Shown here: in pieces, positions 31,801 through 38,610 of the stretch | Position numbering within the stretch: the stretch's first letter is position 1 | How the letters are laid out: the number at the start of each line of letters is the position of its first letter | Assembly: GCF_915070105.1 (NCBI RefSeq) | Contig: NZ_CAJZFJ010000009.1 | Span: 1 to 40,901 of the forward strand | DNA length: 40,901 bases | Direction: 5' to 3' | Source: an uncultured Porphyromonas sp. | GTDB lineage: Bacteria > Bacteroidota > Bacteroidia > Bacteroidales > Porphyromonadaceae | The notes under the pieces: generated by a model | What the model saw: the letters and a program-made list of their open reading frames with translations, nothing else | What the model was told of the DNA's origin: nothing | The model's database searches: none | Made by a program: the position numbers and the translations under genes

Positions 31801-33052
31801 CAGAGGAGGCGGTGTAGTCGGGGGTAAGGGCGGTGGTCACACCCTCGATCTGTCTCAGTTCGGGGCGGAGGGTGAGGCTCTGGTAAAGGCTATTGGCGGG
31901 GTTGGCTGGTACGGGTAGGCGAGGGGAGCTCAGGCTGATATGTCCGTTGTGCAGTACCTCGGGCTCTCCGAGGTCGGTGAAGGCCAGGATATTGCGTGCG
32001 TCGTCAAACTGCCCTCGACGGTTCGTCACCCACAGCTCTACACGTGTGATCTGTACCGCCGATCGGACATAGGGTAGGGTACGTAGCGCCCCTTCATAGT
32101 GCGAACGGAAGTACTCCGAGAGGAAGAAGTGCCTAGAGGCATCATAGTCCGAAGCCGAGATCTCGAAGGCCTCTGTCTGCCGTCCGCCACTGGAGGAGAC
32201 CCGCCTCGTCTGGCTACGCTGCTGGCTCACGAGTAGATCCATCTGCAGGCGTCCCATCTGGAGCTGCGTGTGCATCCCGAAGAGTGTCCCCCCTCCGCTG
32301 ATGAGGGAGTTCCTCGGGGTCATCGAGACATTCCCAACCTCGATCAAGCGAATGATGTCATCCTCGTTGCCCTCGAAGGCGAGCTTCAGCCTGCGTGCAT
32401 CGGCCTCGAAGGTTGCCCCCGTGGCATAGTTCATCCCGAAGCTAAGCTTTGTCCCTATGGTGGCTTGTACCGAGGCCTGGATCTTCTCATCGAAGTCGAA
32501 GAAGGTGTGTCGGCGTGCTCGTTCGCTGAGCGAAGGATCATCGGTATGGGTCGTCTTGAGGCCAGCGGAGAGCTCGGCACTACCCTGGAGTCTGAGACGA
32601 ATACCTCCCTTGCCAAAGAGCCACTCTGCCACGCTCTGCTCCAGCCTTAGGTCAAGGGGATTACGTCCCTTCTCCGTGCTGGCGCTTTTGCCCTGTCGGT
32701 AGAGCTCATCCCAGTAGCGTGACGTGCTGCGTCGCTCCATATAGCGGGTGTACTCCGCTTGGGTATAGGCAATGGGAGTCCCTAGGGGCTTACCCCCGAG
32801 GAAGGTGGTCAGGAAGTAAAGTCCAGTGCGAGGATCGTACACGAAGCGAGTCTCTATGCTTCGTGGTGTGCTTAGGGTGATCCCCGAGGGGGAGAGACGC
32901 TGTAGATCTGTGTCGCTCTCTGGGAGCAGGAGGGTGCTGTCCACCCATCTAGGCCGAGGGCTTTGTCCCCATAGAGGCATGCTGAGCGCTAGGATGCCAG
33001 CCAAGAGGCTGTAGCCTAGGCCGAGGAGCAATATGAGCCTACGGGGCACCAC
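25883..33052 (-). CDS. sprA: SprA/Sov, type IX secretion outer-membrane channel
   Basis: A 2389-residue protein, the giant size of the SprA/Sov family (P. gingivalis Sov is about 2500). SprA is the single-chain 36-strand barrel that carries type IX cargo across the outer membrane. Visible support: a signal peptide (hydrophobic core about 6-28), then FVYDPRTGLYFLTTFLGGKPLGTP, which matches the family start, long stretches of amphipathic beta strands, SNHFVREIPTQELFP and NLNSSALLPTGRLSTPEKSWAGIMR in the middle, and a barrel-like end finishing in LRLTLTN. The start is GTG 33052, 4 bases after the ruvA stop, with no ATG alternative nearby, so translation may be coupled. ruvA-sprA adjacency is common in the phylum. 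The gene is intact in this window. Confidence 0.95.
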   Translation of the reverse strand: MVPRRLILLLGLGYSLLAGILALSMPLWGQSPRPRWVDSTLLLPESDTDLQRLSPSGITLSTPRSIETRFVYDPRTGLYFLTTFLGGKPLGTPIAYTQAEYTRYMERRSTSRYWDELYRQGKSASTEKGRNPLDLRLEQSVAEWLFGKGGIRLRLQGSAELSAGLKTTHTDDPSLSERARRHTFFDFDEKIQASVQATIGTKLSFGMNYATGATFEADARRLKLAFEGNEDDIIRLIEVGNVSMTPRNSLISGGGTLFGMHTQLQMGRLQMDLLVSQQRSQTRRVSSSGGRQTEAFEISASDYDASRHFFLSEYFRSHYEGALRTLPYVRSAVQITRVELWVTNRRGQFDDARNILAFTDLGEPEVLHNGHISLSSPRLPVPANPANSLYQSLTLRPELRQIEGVTTALTPDYTASSDYERIESARRLEPSEYTLHPTLGYVSLTAALAPDEVLAVAYEFTYQGQVYRVGEFASDRPDSSTETLFAKLLKGSNLVPTSPYWPLMMRNVYSLGSGVRDVQQADFRLDVYYRDDATGIALPYLPEGPLRGQRLLSVLGLDRLDSRQEARQDGRFDFVEGYTIRSRDGLIFFPTVEPFGGTLAQALGGGSMASKYAYTELYQRTRVEAQQLAEKNKYSLRGSYRATNEGEISLGTTGVAEGSVRVMAGGQLLREGTDYSVDYGAGIVKILNKQLLETKTPIEASVQGEGGLGQQRKTVLGLDLSYQLSRSLRLGATLMHLSELPLTTKVRLGEESMRNTMWGLNFSYQSQAPWLTKLLNKLPFVEHTAPSSLSLSGEFAHLIPGHYEDKYTRGYSSLDDFESSRSTIDLMSPHAWQLSSTPVSMIPPGLTPTDYLRYGERRAQLAWFTIDPLFTRERSSLTPAYIRNDPDYVSNHFVREIPTQELFPFRDQNLSQASYLQTLSLSYYPEERGPYNLNSSALLPTGRLSTPEKSWAGIMRRIDQADFEAAGIEYLELWMMDPYVHGASPQSGALYIDLGDISEDILRDERKFFENGLPIVPTPSATEDGPWGKVPTRQSVGYAFDNAAGARERQDVGLNGLSTEEEKTYPAYAAYLSALSSTLSAATRAAWQSDPFSPLNDPAGDNFHHYRGADYDAARLPILERYKRYNGTEGNSQASRDDDYSQASTVSPDTEDINRDYSLNEQDRYFEYRISLRPEDLRPGRGFVVGERTAEVTLRNGQQSTVRWLQLKVPLRSFTSRVGGARDWRSIRFMRMYLTGCQEELQLRFGALRLVRGDWRTYEGQLDEQTPPAPIGDLSVTSVNIEEHGDREPINYVLPPGVSRTLDSQQSQSLQQNEQALSIRLQGLTSGDTRAVYRSAHYDLRRYRRLQLFAHAEELVGETTPTEDGDFTLFLRLGSDYRSNYYEYSLPLRLTPAGRYSSENPTDRERVWPTENFIDLALDQLIALKRRRNASIEQGLGATLYQPFSTASKEHPQHTLTILGSPSLSSIRTILIGVRNASGVTKSVEVWVNELRVGDYHEEGGWAANAQAALQLSDLGSANVRAQYISSGFGAIDQPLGARSLESRRSIHLSSGAELGRLLPEQAKVSIPLYYTLSDEVTTPEYNPMDEDVRLSEALSGLPRARRDSLLRRTITHRKTRALSLSGVSVGIQSREPMPYDPANLSLSFGHNTTEEHTPEIEYNRHLDWQASASYDYTPTWQPLRPFKSLRGQSPWATFLRDYGLSLWPSRLTLQSTMLRSYDEEQLRSIGTDDPSSRIPATFAQQFLWSRKLSLSWAPTSSLSFTLSSGTDARIEEPHQQVNRALNPDGWRLWRDSVMRSIGEGGTPLHYAQSTTLTWQLPTARIAPLSFLTSQLSYTSSYSWDRGALVPDPSVRVANTLMAQGSIESSTQLLLRQLYRKSAYLRRLEDRYARDVAQAETRKGGTKGKRPKQHEEQGFLSEALDRLVYTLTSLKDMTLTYRTTTQTLLPGFLPNIKAIGGQGRSGGMLTPGLAFALGLTDAGFVDQLAERGDLLLDAERPTPAAFTRTVTYDLRATLQPLRDLTITLSGNHTRTDRTEVQYMYSGRPRLYGGDFTMTTIGLRGFFASPGARSGYASEPFARFLDYRRRIAQRQQSRYSSLQPSAPLEENAPAVLIPAFRAAYSQAGGVDGVSLRALPALSGMLPNWTLHYTGLTRIPLLREHFRSISLRHTYRATYTVGGFSSLAGWQGEDTDQLGLRHLPASDGSGGGTTQLSYAFDIGSVAIQESFFPLLGLEMTWNNGLGMSAQWRRSRGVVLNLSAFSIIETSSNELSLGLGYKIADLRQLLHPTPTKGRRARRTKAEPSSPKGLTLRGEYSYRRSQSLIRRIQEVVTQATSGLADTRLRLSAEYELSRLIALKAYYEWSRNVPLVSTYSFPISTTAYGLSLRLTLTN

Positions 33053-33056
33053 GTGG

Positions 33057-33674
33057 CTAGAGGAGCTTCAGACTCTGCTTGATGAGCTCCTCCACACGGA
33101 TGGTGGGGTCAGAGGCGATGAGCTGACGGATGACCTTCTGTGCGGCAGCCTCGGGATAGCCCAGCATCTTGAGGGCGCTGACGGCCTCGCTGGGTGTGGT
33201 GGTGTCGAGGGGCTGTGCTCCCCGTCCCTTCTTCGGCTCGGTAGCTGTGCTCGTCGTGGGGAAGTCGCCTTCGATGGGAGGGAGCTTGCCACGGAGATCC
33301 ACGAGGATACGCTGGGCGGTCTTCAGCCCAATACCCTTGATGGCCTTGAGGGGCTCGATCTGTCCGAGGGTGATGATGCTGTTGAGCTCATGCGGAGGGT
33401 ATGAACTGAGGATGATGCGAGCGGTATTAGGTCCTACCCCCGAGACGCTCATGAGATGGCGAAAGAGCTCCTGCTCAGCTGCCGTAGCAAAGCCAAAGAG
33501 TAGGTGCGCATCCTCCCTGATGATCTCGGTGATGAGGATCTTGCCCTCACGCTGCCCCGAGAGGGCGGTGTAGGTCGTCAGAGAGATCGAGACATGGTAG
33601 CCTACGCCTGCACACTCGACGAGTACGGCGGTAGGGGTAAGTTCGGTATATAGTCCGTTGAGATAAGCTATCAT
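33057..33674 (-). CDS. ruvA: Holliday junction DNA helicase subunit RuvA
   Basis: RuvA binds Holliday junctions and loads the RuvB motor. The protein is 205 residues. The start MIAYLNGLY is the usual first strand of the OB domain; an in-frame ATG at 33710 would add 12 unlikely residues. The helix-hairpin-helix motifs are in LMSVSGVGPNTARIILS and IKGIGLKTAQRILVDL. A C-terminal three-helix domain for RuvB contact follows a proline-threonine linker (SALKMLGYPEAAAQKVI). sprA follows immediately, so its expression is likely tied to this gene's promoter. Confidence 0.96.
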   Translation of the reverse strand: MIAYLNGLYTELTPTAVLVECAGVGYHVSISLTTYTALSGQREGKILITEIIREDAHLLFGFATAAEQELFRHLMSVSGVGPNTARIILSSYPPHELNSIITLGQIEPLKAIKGIGLKTAQRILVDLRGKLPPIEGDFPTTSTATEPKKGRGAQPLDTTTPSEAVSALKMLGYPEAAAQKVIRQLIASDPTIRVEELIKQSLKLL

Positions 33675-33718
33675 TTGCGTAGTTTTGATCGATGCTACAC
33701 CCGTAAGCATCTAAGAGA

Positions 33719-33726
33719 CAAATATA
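33719..33726 (-). promoter_or_regulatory. -7 promoter box for ruvA-sprA
   Basis: The minus strand reads TATATTTG, matching TAnnTTTG. A TTG lies 22 bases upstream (33751-33749), slightly far. The leader would be about 38 bases. Confidence 0.5.
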
Positions 33727-34236
33727 AATAAAACTAAGGTTATGGGGGCAAGGTAGCAAGCTCCCCGAGCTGAGTGACCTTCCTTTTTCCGCCAATGCCA
33801 CTCTTCTCTCGTCTGCACGACTTGTCGGCTCTTTGTGGGGGCTGGTTTTACGTACAAGTGGGAACTTAGTCTTAGCCCTGACCTCTGGAGCGTCTAGGTG
33901 TTAGTCCCGAGAGACGTCCCGGAGAGACCCCTCCGAGACGTATCCCAAGAGCCCGATGAGATATATCCTAAGACTCCTACGATGCGCATACTTAGAGCGA
34001 AGTTGTGTACACGCGTGTATACACTTGTGTACACGTGAGTACACTGTTGTATACACACGTGTATACTTTCCCCTCCTAGGTAGTAGGTGTACGCCTCGTA
34101 ATTCTTCCCCTAGGGAGCAGATGTCGCTACTAGGAGTGTAGGCTCCTCGACTGCATTGCCGTCGTCCTCTAGTGACTTTATCCATTAGACCTACTTGCTC
34201 CTCACACCGAATGTACCTCGTAGGCTAAAACGAATC
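33727..34236. other. Intergenic stretch with a palindrome array
   Basis: No gene is supported. Small frames on both strands across the array encode repetitive Tyr/Val/Cys/Thr sequence that comes from the repeats. Near 33905-33945 there is a loose direct repeat around GAGACGT. The main feature is the array at 34005-34070. Confidence 0.55.
34005..34070. repeat. Three imperfect 22-base repeats with six GTGTACAC-type palindromes
   Basis: Six short palindrome-like boxes (GTGTACAC, GTGTATACAC, GTGTACAC, GAGTACAC, GTATACAC, GTGTATAC) start at 34005, 34015, 34027, 34037, 34049 and 34059. The spacing alternates 10 and 12 bases, about one DNA turn each, giving three 22-base units. Confidence 0.8.
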
Positions 34237-34268
34237 AGAGCCGCCCCCCCGATGCGGGGGACGGCTCT
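34237..34268 (-). terminator. GC-rich hairpin terminator after the lipoprotein cluster
   Basis: AGAGCCG (34237-34243) pairs with CGGCTCT (34262-34268), and the C7 and G5 runs extend the stem, fully paired on the minus strand if one U-G wobble is counted. The minus strand then continues GATTCGTTTT. It follows the third lipoprotein gene. Confidence 0.65.
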
Positions 34269-34355
34269 GCATGTATATCTTCTTGGGTGGACTTGTGAGG
34301 CGAATAGCTCGTGAAGGGGGCATCCCCCCTCGCTGAGCCTACGCCCGAGAGTGTG

Positions 34356-35249
34356 CTAATAGAGTGTGTACTCTAGGGTAAGGGGGAGCTGAACCCCTTC
34401 CTCGTCAATGAGGAAGCCAGCGATGGGAAGCCCTAGGGCGTTATACTTCGTGTAGCGAACTTCGCTCCAATCGCGTGTGACCTTTCCATCTGAATATTTG
34501 CTGACATCTTCGGTGTAGATCTGCTCGCCAAAGATACCGAAACGAACCTCGTGGCTACGGGTGTAGGTGATGGTCTCCTTTCCATTGTCTAGCTTGATCT
34601 CTGTGGAGACTTCTTTGATCACACGCCCCTCCTTGTCATAGGTGCGCTTATTACGTTTGATGGGCTCCTTCTTCTCCGAGTCCGCATAGATGGTCTCGAC
34701 CTCTACCTCTCCCTCGTAGCTGTAGGAGAGGTAGTGAGTGCCATCTGTCTGGTTATAAGCGTATATATAGATCCCAGACTTCTTCTTGCGGTCAGGGCCG
34801 TAGGTGTACTGAGTGATCGACTTGGTAGCCCGCTTTTCGCTAGGAAGATCCTCGAACTGGACGAGGAGCCCATCCTTATATTTATACCTCTTGTAGTCCC
34901 AGTCGAACCCAGCTTCAAGGTTTTTCTCTTCGATGAGGTGGCCAGAGTTGTCGTAGGTATATTCGGTGTCGAAGATGGGGGTGAACTTCTCGTTCTCGAA
35001 GCTCTCTGTGAGCATCCTTGAGAAGCGAAGTTGCTTATCAAAGCTGAGTGTCAGACGGCTGTCGATCTTACCCTCCTTGTCGAAGTTGATTACGGTGACG
35101 AGATGTACCTTACCGATGATATCCTCACGCTTAGCGGGCTTTGGGTCGGGAGGTGTGGGGGTGGGTTTGTTGTCCTTCCCGCAGGAGGCGAGAGGGATGA
35201 GGAGGAGTGCCGTGAGGGCAAGCGTTAGATGGCGAAAGGTTACTTTCAT
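34356..35249 (-). CDS. Tandem paralogous lipoprotein, copy 1 (hypothetical)
   Basis: A 297-residue protein with a lipoprotein signal (lipobox PLASC) followed by GKDNKPTPTPPDPKPAKRED, a Pro-rich spacer that tethers the body to the membrane. The Lys-Asp after Cys partly resembles Bacteroidetes surface-export signals. The body consists of YTYDNSGHLIEE, RYKYKDGLL, ITQYTYGPDRKK, YSYEGEVEVE and KRTYDKEGRV units, a repeating Y-x-D/G-x-x-G-x-L pattern like the YD-repeat type of beta strands. It ends in an aromatic (LEYTLY). No family name is recognised. It is the last of three tandem copies and is closest to copy 3; they share long identical DNA stretches. Confidence 0.8.
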   Translation of the reverse strand: MKVTFRHLTLALTALLLIPLASCGKDNKPTPTPPDPKPAKREDIIGKVHLVTVINFDKEGKIDSRLTLSFDKQLRFSRMLTESFENEKFTPIFDTEYTYDNSGHLIEEKNLEAGFDWDYKRYKYKDGLLVQFEDLPSEKRATKSITQYTYGPDRKKKSGIYIYAYNQTDGTHYLSYSYEGEVEVETIYADSEKKEPIKRNKRTYDKEGRVIKEVSTEIKLDNGKETITYTRSHEVRFGIFGEQIYTEDVSKYSDGKVTRDWSEVRYTKYNALGLPIAGFLIDEEGVQLPLTLEYTLY

Positions 35250-35307
35250 TGCTTGTTACTGTTAGGAAATGAGGTCAAGAGAAAGCCCCACTAGTGGCAG
35301 GAAGCCT

Positions 35308-36222
35308 CTAGTAGAAGGTGTACTCTATGGTAACTACCTCGTCTTTCTTCTCGAGGGGTGCGCCTTCGATAGGTAGCCCCTGAGCATTGTACTTGGTGTA
35401 GCGAGTGCCAGTGATAAAATGCTCGGAGACCTGCCCCTGATCATCGTATCTATAGGTCTCATCTGAGAGCTTTTCGCCAAAGATGCCATAGCGAATAATA
35501 TTGCGCGAGGAGAGGCTCACGACCTCCTTGTTGTCTGCGATCTTGATGTTGTACAGCTCCTCCTTGGTGATGCGACCCTCGTTATCATAGGTGCGCTTAT
35601 TGCGCCTAATGAGTGTTTTCATCTCCTTATCGGCATAGACATTCTCAACCTCTACTTCCCCTTCGTAGCTGTAGGAGTAGTAGTTTATGGTCTTGTTGTC
35701 GGGATCTATGTCGAGGTAGGATGTATAGACTCCAGTCTTTCTCTTTTTGTTGGAGTCGTAGGTGTATTGGATGGTAGTTTGCTTGCTTTCGATACCATTT
35801 CCAGGCTCATCAAGCTCGACCTGTGTTAGTAGCCCATTTGTGTACGTGTATCGCTTTGTTTGTCTCTTATCTGAGGCGATTTCACGAGAATACTCTTGGG
35901 TGAGGTGGCCTGATGCGTCATAGGAGTTCTTCCCTTCGTGGGAGGGGACAAGCTTGTCGTTTTCGAGGATCTCGTCGAGGTATTCAGTAAGATGGAGTTG
36001 CTTGTCGTAGGTGAAGGTGCTACGGGACTGGAGCTGAGCCTTCTTGTCGCGATAGGTGAAGGTAACGGTGCGCACCTTACCGATGACATCCTCACGCTTA
36101 GCATGATGAGGAGTAGGAGGGGGTGGGGTTGGTGTGGGTTTGTTGTCCTTCCCGCAGGAAGAGAGTGGAATGAGAACAAGTGTCGCAAGGGCGAGTGTCA
36201 GATGGTGAAAGCTTGTTTTCAT
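35308..36222 (-). CDS. Tandem paralogous lipoprotein, copy 2 (hypothetical)
   Basis: A 304-residue paralogue with lipobox PLSSC, the same GKDNKPTPTP spacer and the same order of YD-like blocks. It is the most diverged of the three: the middle reads KRYTYTNGLLTQVEL and IQYTYDSNKKRKTGVY, and a few residues are inserted between blocks. It ends IEYTFY. The gap to copy 3 is 66 bases and to copy 1 is 58 bases; both gaps contain CCACTAGTGG about 10 bases after the preceding stop, so the spacer was duplicated with the gene. Probably displayed at the periplasmic or outer face of the outer membrane. Confidence 0.8.
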   Translation of the reverse strand: MKTSFHHLTLALATLVLIPLSSCGKDNKPTPTPPPPTPHHAKREDVIGKVRTVTFTYRDKKAQLQSRSTFTYDKQLHLTEYLDEILENDKLVPSHEGKNSYDASGHLTQEYSREIASDKRQTKRYTYTNGLLTQVELDEPGNGIESKQTTIQYTYDSNKKRKTGVYTSYLDIDPDNKTINYYSYSYEGEVEVENVYADKEMKTLIRRNKRTYDNEGRITKEELYNIKIADNKEVVSLSSRNIIRYGIFGEKLSDETYRYDDQGQVSEHFITGTRYTKYNAQGLPIEGAPLEKKDEVVTIEYTFY

Positions 36223-36288
36223 AGTGCTTGTTATTATTAATGTTATAAAATGTGGTCAAGTGAATGCTCCACTAGTGGCAGGAGGCCA

Positions 36289-37182
36289 TTAGTAGAAGGT
36301 GTACTCTAGGGTGAAGTGGATTCTATCCTCGTCATCAAGCCTAAATCCCTCAATAGGGAGCCCCTGAGCATTGTACTTGGTGTAGTGGTAGCCACTGATG
36401 GAGTGACTAGTGGTCTTCCCCTGTGCATCAAGGTGGGTGAACTCAGAGTAGACCTCTTCACCGAAGATACCGAAGCGGGTCTCATGGATGGAGGTGGAGC
36501 GGATGATCTCCTTACCCTGCTCTAGCTCGATCGTCGTGGCGACCGATTTGATCACACGCCCCTCCTTGTCATAGGTGCGCTTATTACGTGCGACGAGATT
36601 CTTCCTCTCGGGGTCAGTGTAGGTAGCCTCTACCTCTACCTCCCCCTCGTAGCTGTAGGATAGGTAGTGAGTGCCATCTTCTCTACCCTGTGCAAATACA
36701 TAGATCCCCGTTTCCTTCTTGCGATCGGGACCGTAGGTGTATTGGGTAATCGATTTTTGGGCGCCATTTCCGCTGAGGAGATCCTCGAACTGGAAGAGGA
36801 GTCCATCTTTATATTGATACCTCCTGTAGTCCCATCCGAATCCTACTTCACGGCTTTTCTCTTCGATGAGGCGACCAGAGGTATCATAGGAGAAAAAGGT
36901 CTCTACGTTAGGGACAAGCTTGCCGTCCTTGAGCCTCTCTGATACAGAGCTTTGGGGGCGTAGTTGCTTGTCGTAGGTAGTGACGGAACGAGCCTTGACC
37001 GGAGTCTCCTTGTCTCCAAAGATAGAGGTTATGGTGTGTACCTTACCGACGATGTCCTCACGCTTAGCGGGCTGAGGATCGGGAGGTGTGGGGGTGGGCT
37101 TGTTGTCCTTCCCGCAGGAAGAGAGTGGAATGAGGAGGAGTGCCGTGAGGGCAAGTGTCAGGGTACGAAGGATTGGTCTCAT
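36289..37182 (-). CDS. Tandem paralogous lipoprotein, copy 3 (hypothetical)
   Basis: A 297-residue paralogue, first of the three in the direction of transcription. The frame continues upstream to 37326, but MRPILRTLTLALTALLLIPLSSC from ATG 37182 gives a standard lipoprotein signal with lipobox PLSSC, so the upstream part is not used. The body has the same YD-like blocks as copy 1, including YGPDRKKETGIYVF and RNKRTYDKEGRV, and ends LEYTFY. No promoter with a good TAnnTTTG box was found in the 136 bases before it, so it may be read from the DUF1015 unit upstream. Confidence 0.8.
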   Translation of the reverse strand: MRPILRTLTLALTALLLIPLSSCGKDNKPTPTPPDPQPAKREDIVGKVHTITSIFGDKETPVKARSVTTYDKQLRPQSSVSERLKDGKLVPNVETFFSYDTSGRLIEEKSREVGFGWDYRRYQYKDGLLFQFEDLLSGNGAQKSITQYTYGPDRKKETGIYVFAQGREDGTHYLSYSYEGEVEVEATYTDPERKNLVARNKRTYDKEGRVIKSVATTIELEQGKEIIRSTSIHETRFGIFGEEVYSEFTHLDAQGKTTSHSISGYHYTKYNAQGLPIEGFRLDDEDRIHFTLEYTFY

Positions 37183-37318
37183 CGTGTGTCCTAGTGATTG
37201 GGGGTATTGATAAGGAAGAGTGTGTCCCCCGAAGGGAGGGATGGAGATAGGAGCAAAGAAACCCCCGAAGGCGTTGGAAAGACAACCCTCGGAGGCTTCT
37301 CTGTGTAGAAAACTACTT

Positions 37319-38566
37319 CTAGACAAGCTCGTGGATGATCAGGCCTGAGCGGAGCTTAGGCTCGAACCACGTGGTCTTAGGTGGCATAATATTGCCCGAG
37401 TCGGCGATGTCAATGAGTTGCTTCATCGATACGGGATAGAGGGCAAGGGCAAACTTCATCTCACCGCTGTCCACCCTCTTCTTTAGCTCGCCAAGGCCAC
37501 GGATACCACCGACGAAGTCGATGCGCTTGTCCGAACGCAGGTCCTTGATGCCAAGGATCTTGTCGAGGATGAGGTTGGAGGAGATCGTCACGTCAAGTAC
37601 CCCAATCGGATCGTGGTCGTCGTACGTGCCGGGCTTGGCTGTGAGTGAGTACCAGTGGTCTCCGAGGTAGAGGGCGAAGTTGTGCAAGCATGCGGGCTTG
37701 TAGATCTCCGTACCCTTGTCCTCGACGATGAAGTTCTCCTCGAGCTTCTTTAGGAGCTCTTCCTTGGTGAGGCCATTGAGATCCTTGACGACACGGTTGT
37801 AGTCAATGATGGTCAGCTGGTCGTCGGGGAAGCAGACAGCCATGAAGTAGTTGTACTCCTCATCGCCACGATGGTTGGGGTTCTGCTTGCGCTTCTCATC
37901 ACCCACGAGGGCAGCGGCAGCGGAACGGTGGTGACCGTCTGCGATGTAGAGCGCAGGCATAGCCGCGAAGAGCTCGGTGATACGATGGATATCGGCTTCG
38001 TTGTCGATGATCCAGAACTCGTGACCGAAGCCGTCTAGTGGAGCGATGAAGCTGTAGACGGGCTTCTCCTTCGTGTACTTAGCGACGATGTCGTTGATCT
38101 CCTTTTGGGAGGGGTAGGCGAAGAAGACAGGCTCAATGTTGGCATTGTTCACACGTACGTGCTTCATACGGTCCTCCTCCTTGTCACGGCGGGTAAGCTC
38201 ATGCTTCTTGATGACGCCCGTCATGTAGTCTTGGACAGAGGCGCAGACGACGAGGCCGTACTGTGTCTTGCCGTTCATCGTCTGAGCGTAGACGTAGTAG
38301 TTCTCCTTGTCGTCCTGTACGAGCCAGCCCTTTTCCCGGAAGTGGCGGAAGTTCTCAGCCGCCTTAGCGTAGACCTTCTCCTCATGTTCGTCTGTACCGA
38401 CTGGGAAGTCGATCTCGGGACGGATGATGTGGTAGAGGGACATCTCGTTGCCCGCTGCTTCGGCACGAGCTTCGTCGCTATTGAGTACGTCGTAGGGGCG
38501 AGAGGCCACACGCTCTACGAGGTCTTGGGGTGGGCGGATACCACGGAATGGTTTGATGACAGCCAT
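37319..38566 (-). CDS. DUF1015 family protein
   Basis: A 415-residue protein starting MAVIKPFRGIRPPQDLVERVASRPYDVL, the characteristic opening of DUF1015. ALYIADGHHRSAAA (near residues 197-210) is a conserved family block with a His pair, and NYFMAVCFPDDQL follows. No membrane segment or signal. The biochemical role is not established; linkage to serine-synthesis genes in Bacteroidetes has led to suggestions of a role in that pathway. Here it lies 44 bases after serA and probably in the same operon. Confidence 0.9.
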   Translation of the reverse strand: MAVIKPFRGIRPPQDLVERVASRPYDVLNSDEARAEAAGNEMSLYHIIRPEIDFPVGTDEHEEKVYAKAAENFRHFREKGWLVQDDKENYYVYAQTMNGKTQYGLVVCASVQDYMTGVIKKHELTRRDKEEDRMKHVRVNNANIEPVFFAYPSQKEINDIVAKYTKEKPVYSFIAPLDGFGHEFWIIDNEADIHRITELFAAMPALYIADGHHRSAAAALVGDEKRKQNPNHRGDEEYNYFMAVCFPDDQLTIIDYNRVVKDLNGLTKEELLKKLEENFIVEDKGTEIYKPACLHNFALYLGDHWYSLTAKPGTYDDHDPIGVLDVTISSNLILDKILGIKDLRSDKRIDFVGGIRGLGELKKRVDSGEMKFALALYPVSMKQLIDIADSGNIMPPKTTWFEPKLRSGLIIHELV

Positions 38567-38610
38567 AGGATGGTGTTTGTGCTAGTGTGATGTGTACGTG
38601 TATGTGTCGG

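Noticed and set aside
34005..34070. CRISPR array
   Set aside because: Units are contiguous without spacers and palindromic throughout.
33901..34185. Small frames on both strands across the palindrome array
   Set aside because: Their repetitive Tyr/Val/Thr sequence arises from the DNA repeats; the 22-base period breaks the frame between units.
37183..37326. N-terminal extension of lipoprotein copy 3
   Set aside because: Paralogues start at the equivalent of ATG 37182 with a standard signal; the extension overlaps the DUF1015 gene end.
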